From Actinomycetota bacterium (GTDB lineage: Bacteria; Actinomycetota; Thermoleophilia; RBG-16-64-13): DNA of 64,000 nucleotides. Positions 63,753-64,000 of this stretch are shown here, piece after piece (the stretch's first letter is position 1; each line of letters opens with the position of its first letter). The stretch lies in NCBI GenBank assembly GCA_012514635.1, contig JAAYZX010000006.1:1-64000 (forward strand), read 5' to 3'. The notes beneath the pieces are model-generated. The model searched no databases, had not been told where the DNA came from, and saw only the letters and a program-made list of their open reading frames with translations. A program made the translations under genes and the position numbers.

Positions 63753-63999
63753 CCAGGGGAACCACTACGTCGATCATCTCGACGCGGATCAACATGAAAG
63801 GCCGGCGGTCTATGACCCGCCCCGTGGCCGCATCGAGCTGCTCTACTTCGAGCAGAGGGAGAAATCGGCGCTCCGGCTCATTCAGTACATCACTGACCCG
63901 GTTCCGAAAGTCTGCTCCGGGAAGATGGATATCGCCTACATAGATGCGCTCTCCCGCCTCGCAACGCACCCGGGCCGGCTCGGGTGTTTTTCCCCGCAC
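63715..63999 (-). CDS. small conserved hypothetical protein (reaches window edge)
   Basis: Coherent ORF starting GTG at 63999 and overlapping the upstream end of the glycosyltransferase gene. Confidence 0.5.
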   Translation of the reverse strand: MRGKTPEPARVRCEAGERIYVGDIHLPGADFRNRVSDVLNEPERRFLPLLEVEQLDAATGRVIDRRPFMLIRVEMIDVVVPLVEPGEAQASSTL

Positions 64000-64000
64000 T

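Overview
The 64 kb window looks like a chromosome segment from a GC-rich, probably anaerobic actinobacterium-like organism (lineage inferred only from gene content). It has three parts. (1) 0-7 kb: small lipoproteins and a compact + strand operon at 2.8-7.0 kb. The operon encodes a BtuF/FecB-like binding lipoprotein, a leaderless periplasmic-binding-protein homologue with a DUF1858/ScdA_N-like N-terminal domain, a HypB/UreG-like GTPase rich in Cys/His motifs, and an ABC ATPase with a similar N-terminal domain. No permease is present. This is my best candidate for an undescribed system. (2) 7.2-28.7 kb: a defence/mobile island. It contains AbiEi/AbiEii, a frameshifted IS21 element, a coupled Fic-DUF499(HEPN)-AlbA_2-unknown operon, two further toxin-antitoxin modules, a toxin-antitoxin-SecB chaperone (TAC) module, a DUF1156 methyltransferase with two decayed relics of its 3' end, an orphan MNT nucleotidyltransferase and a SNF2/DUF3883 helicase. 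(3) 29-64 kb: mostly conserved housekeeping genes on the minus strand (ppx, ftsB-like, pyk, eno, mazG, PPIase, mfd, pth, prs, truncated glmU, ispE, rsmA, tatD, metG, rsmI, ROK kinase, L,D-transpeptidase, AOR, dinB with a LexA-like box, pgi, QTMAN-like glycosyltransferase) and two tRNAs. All assignments come from reading the translations; no database search was run.
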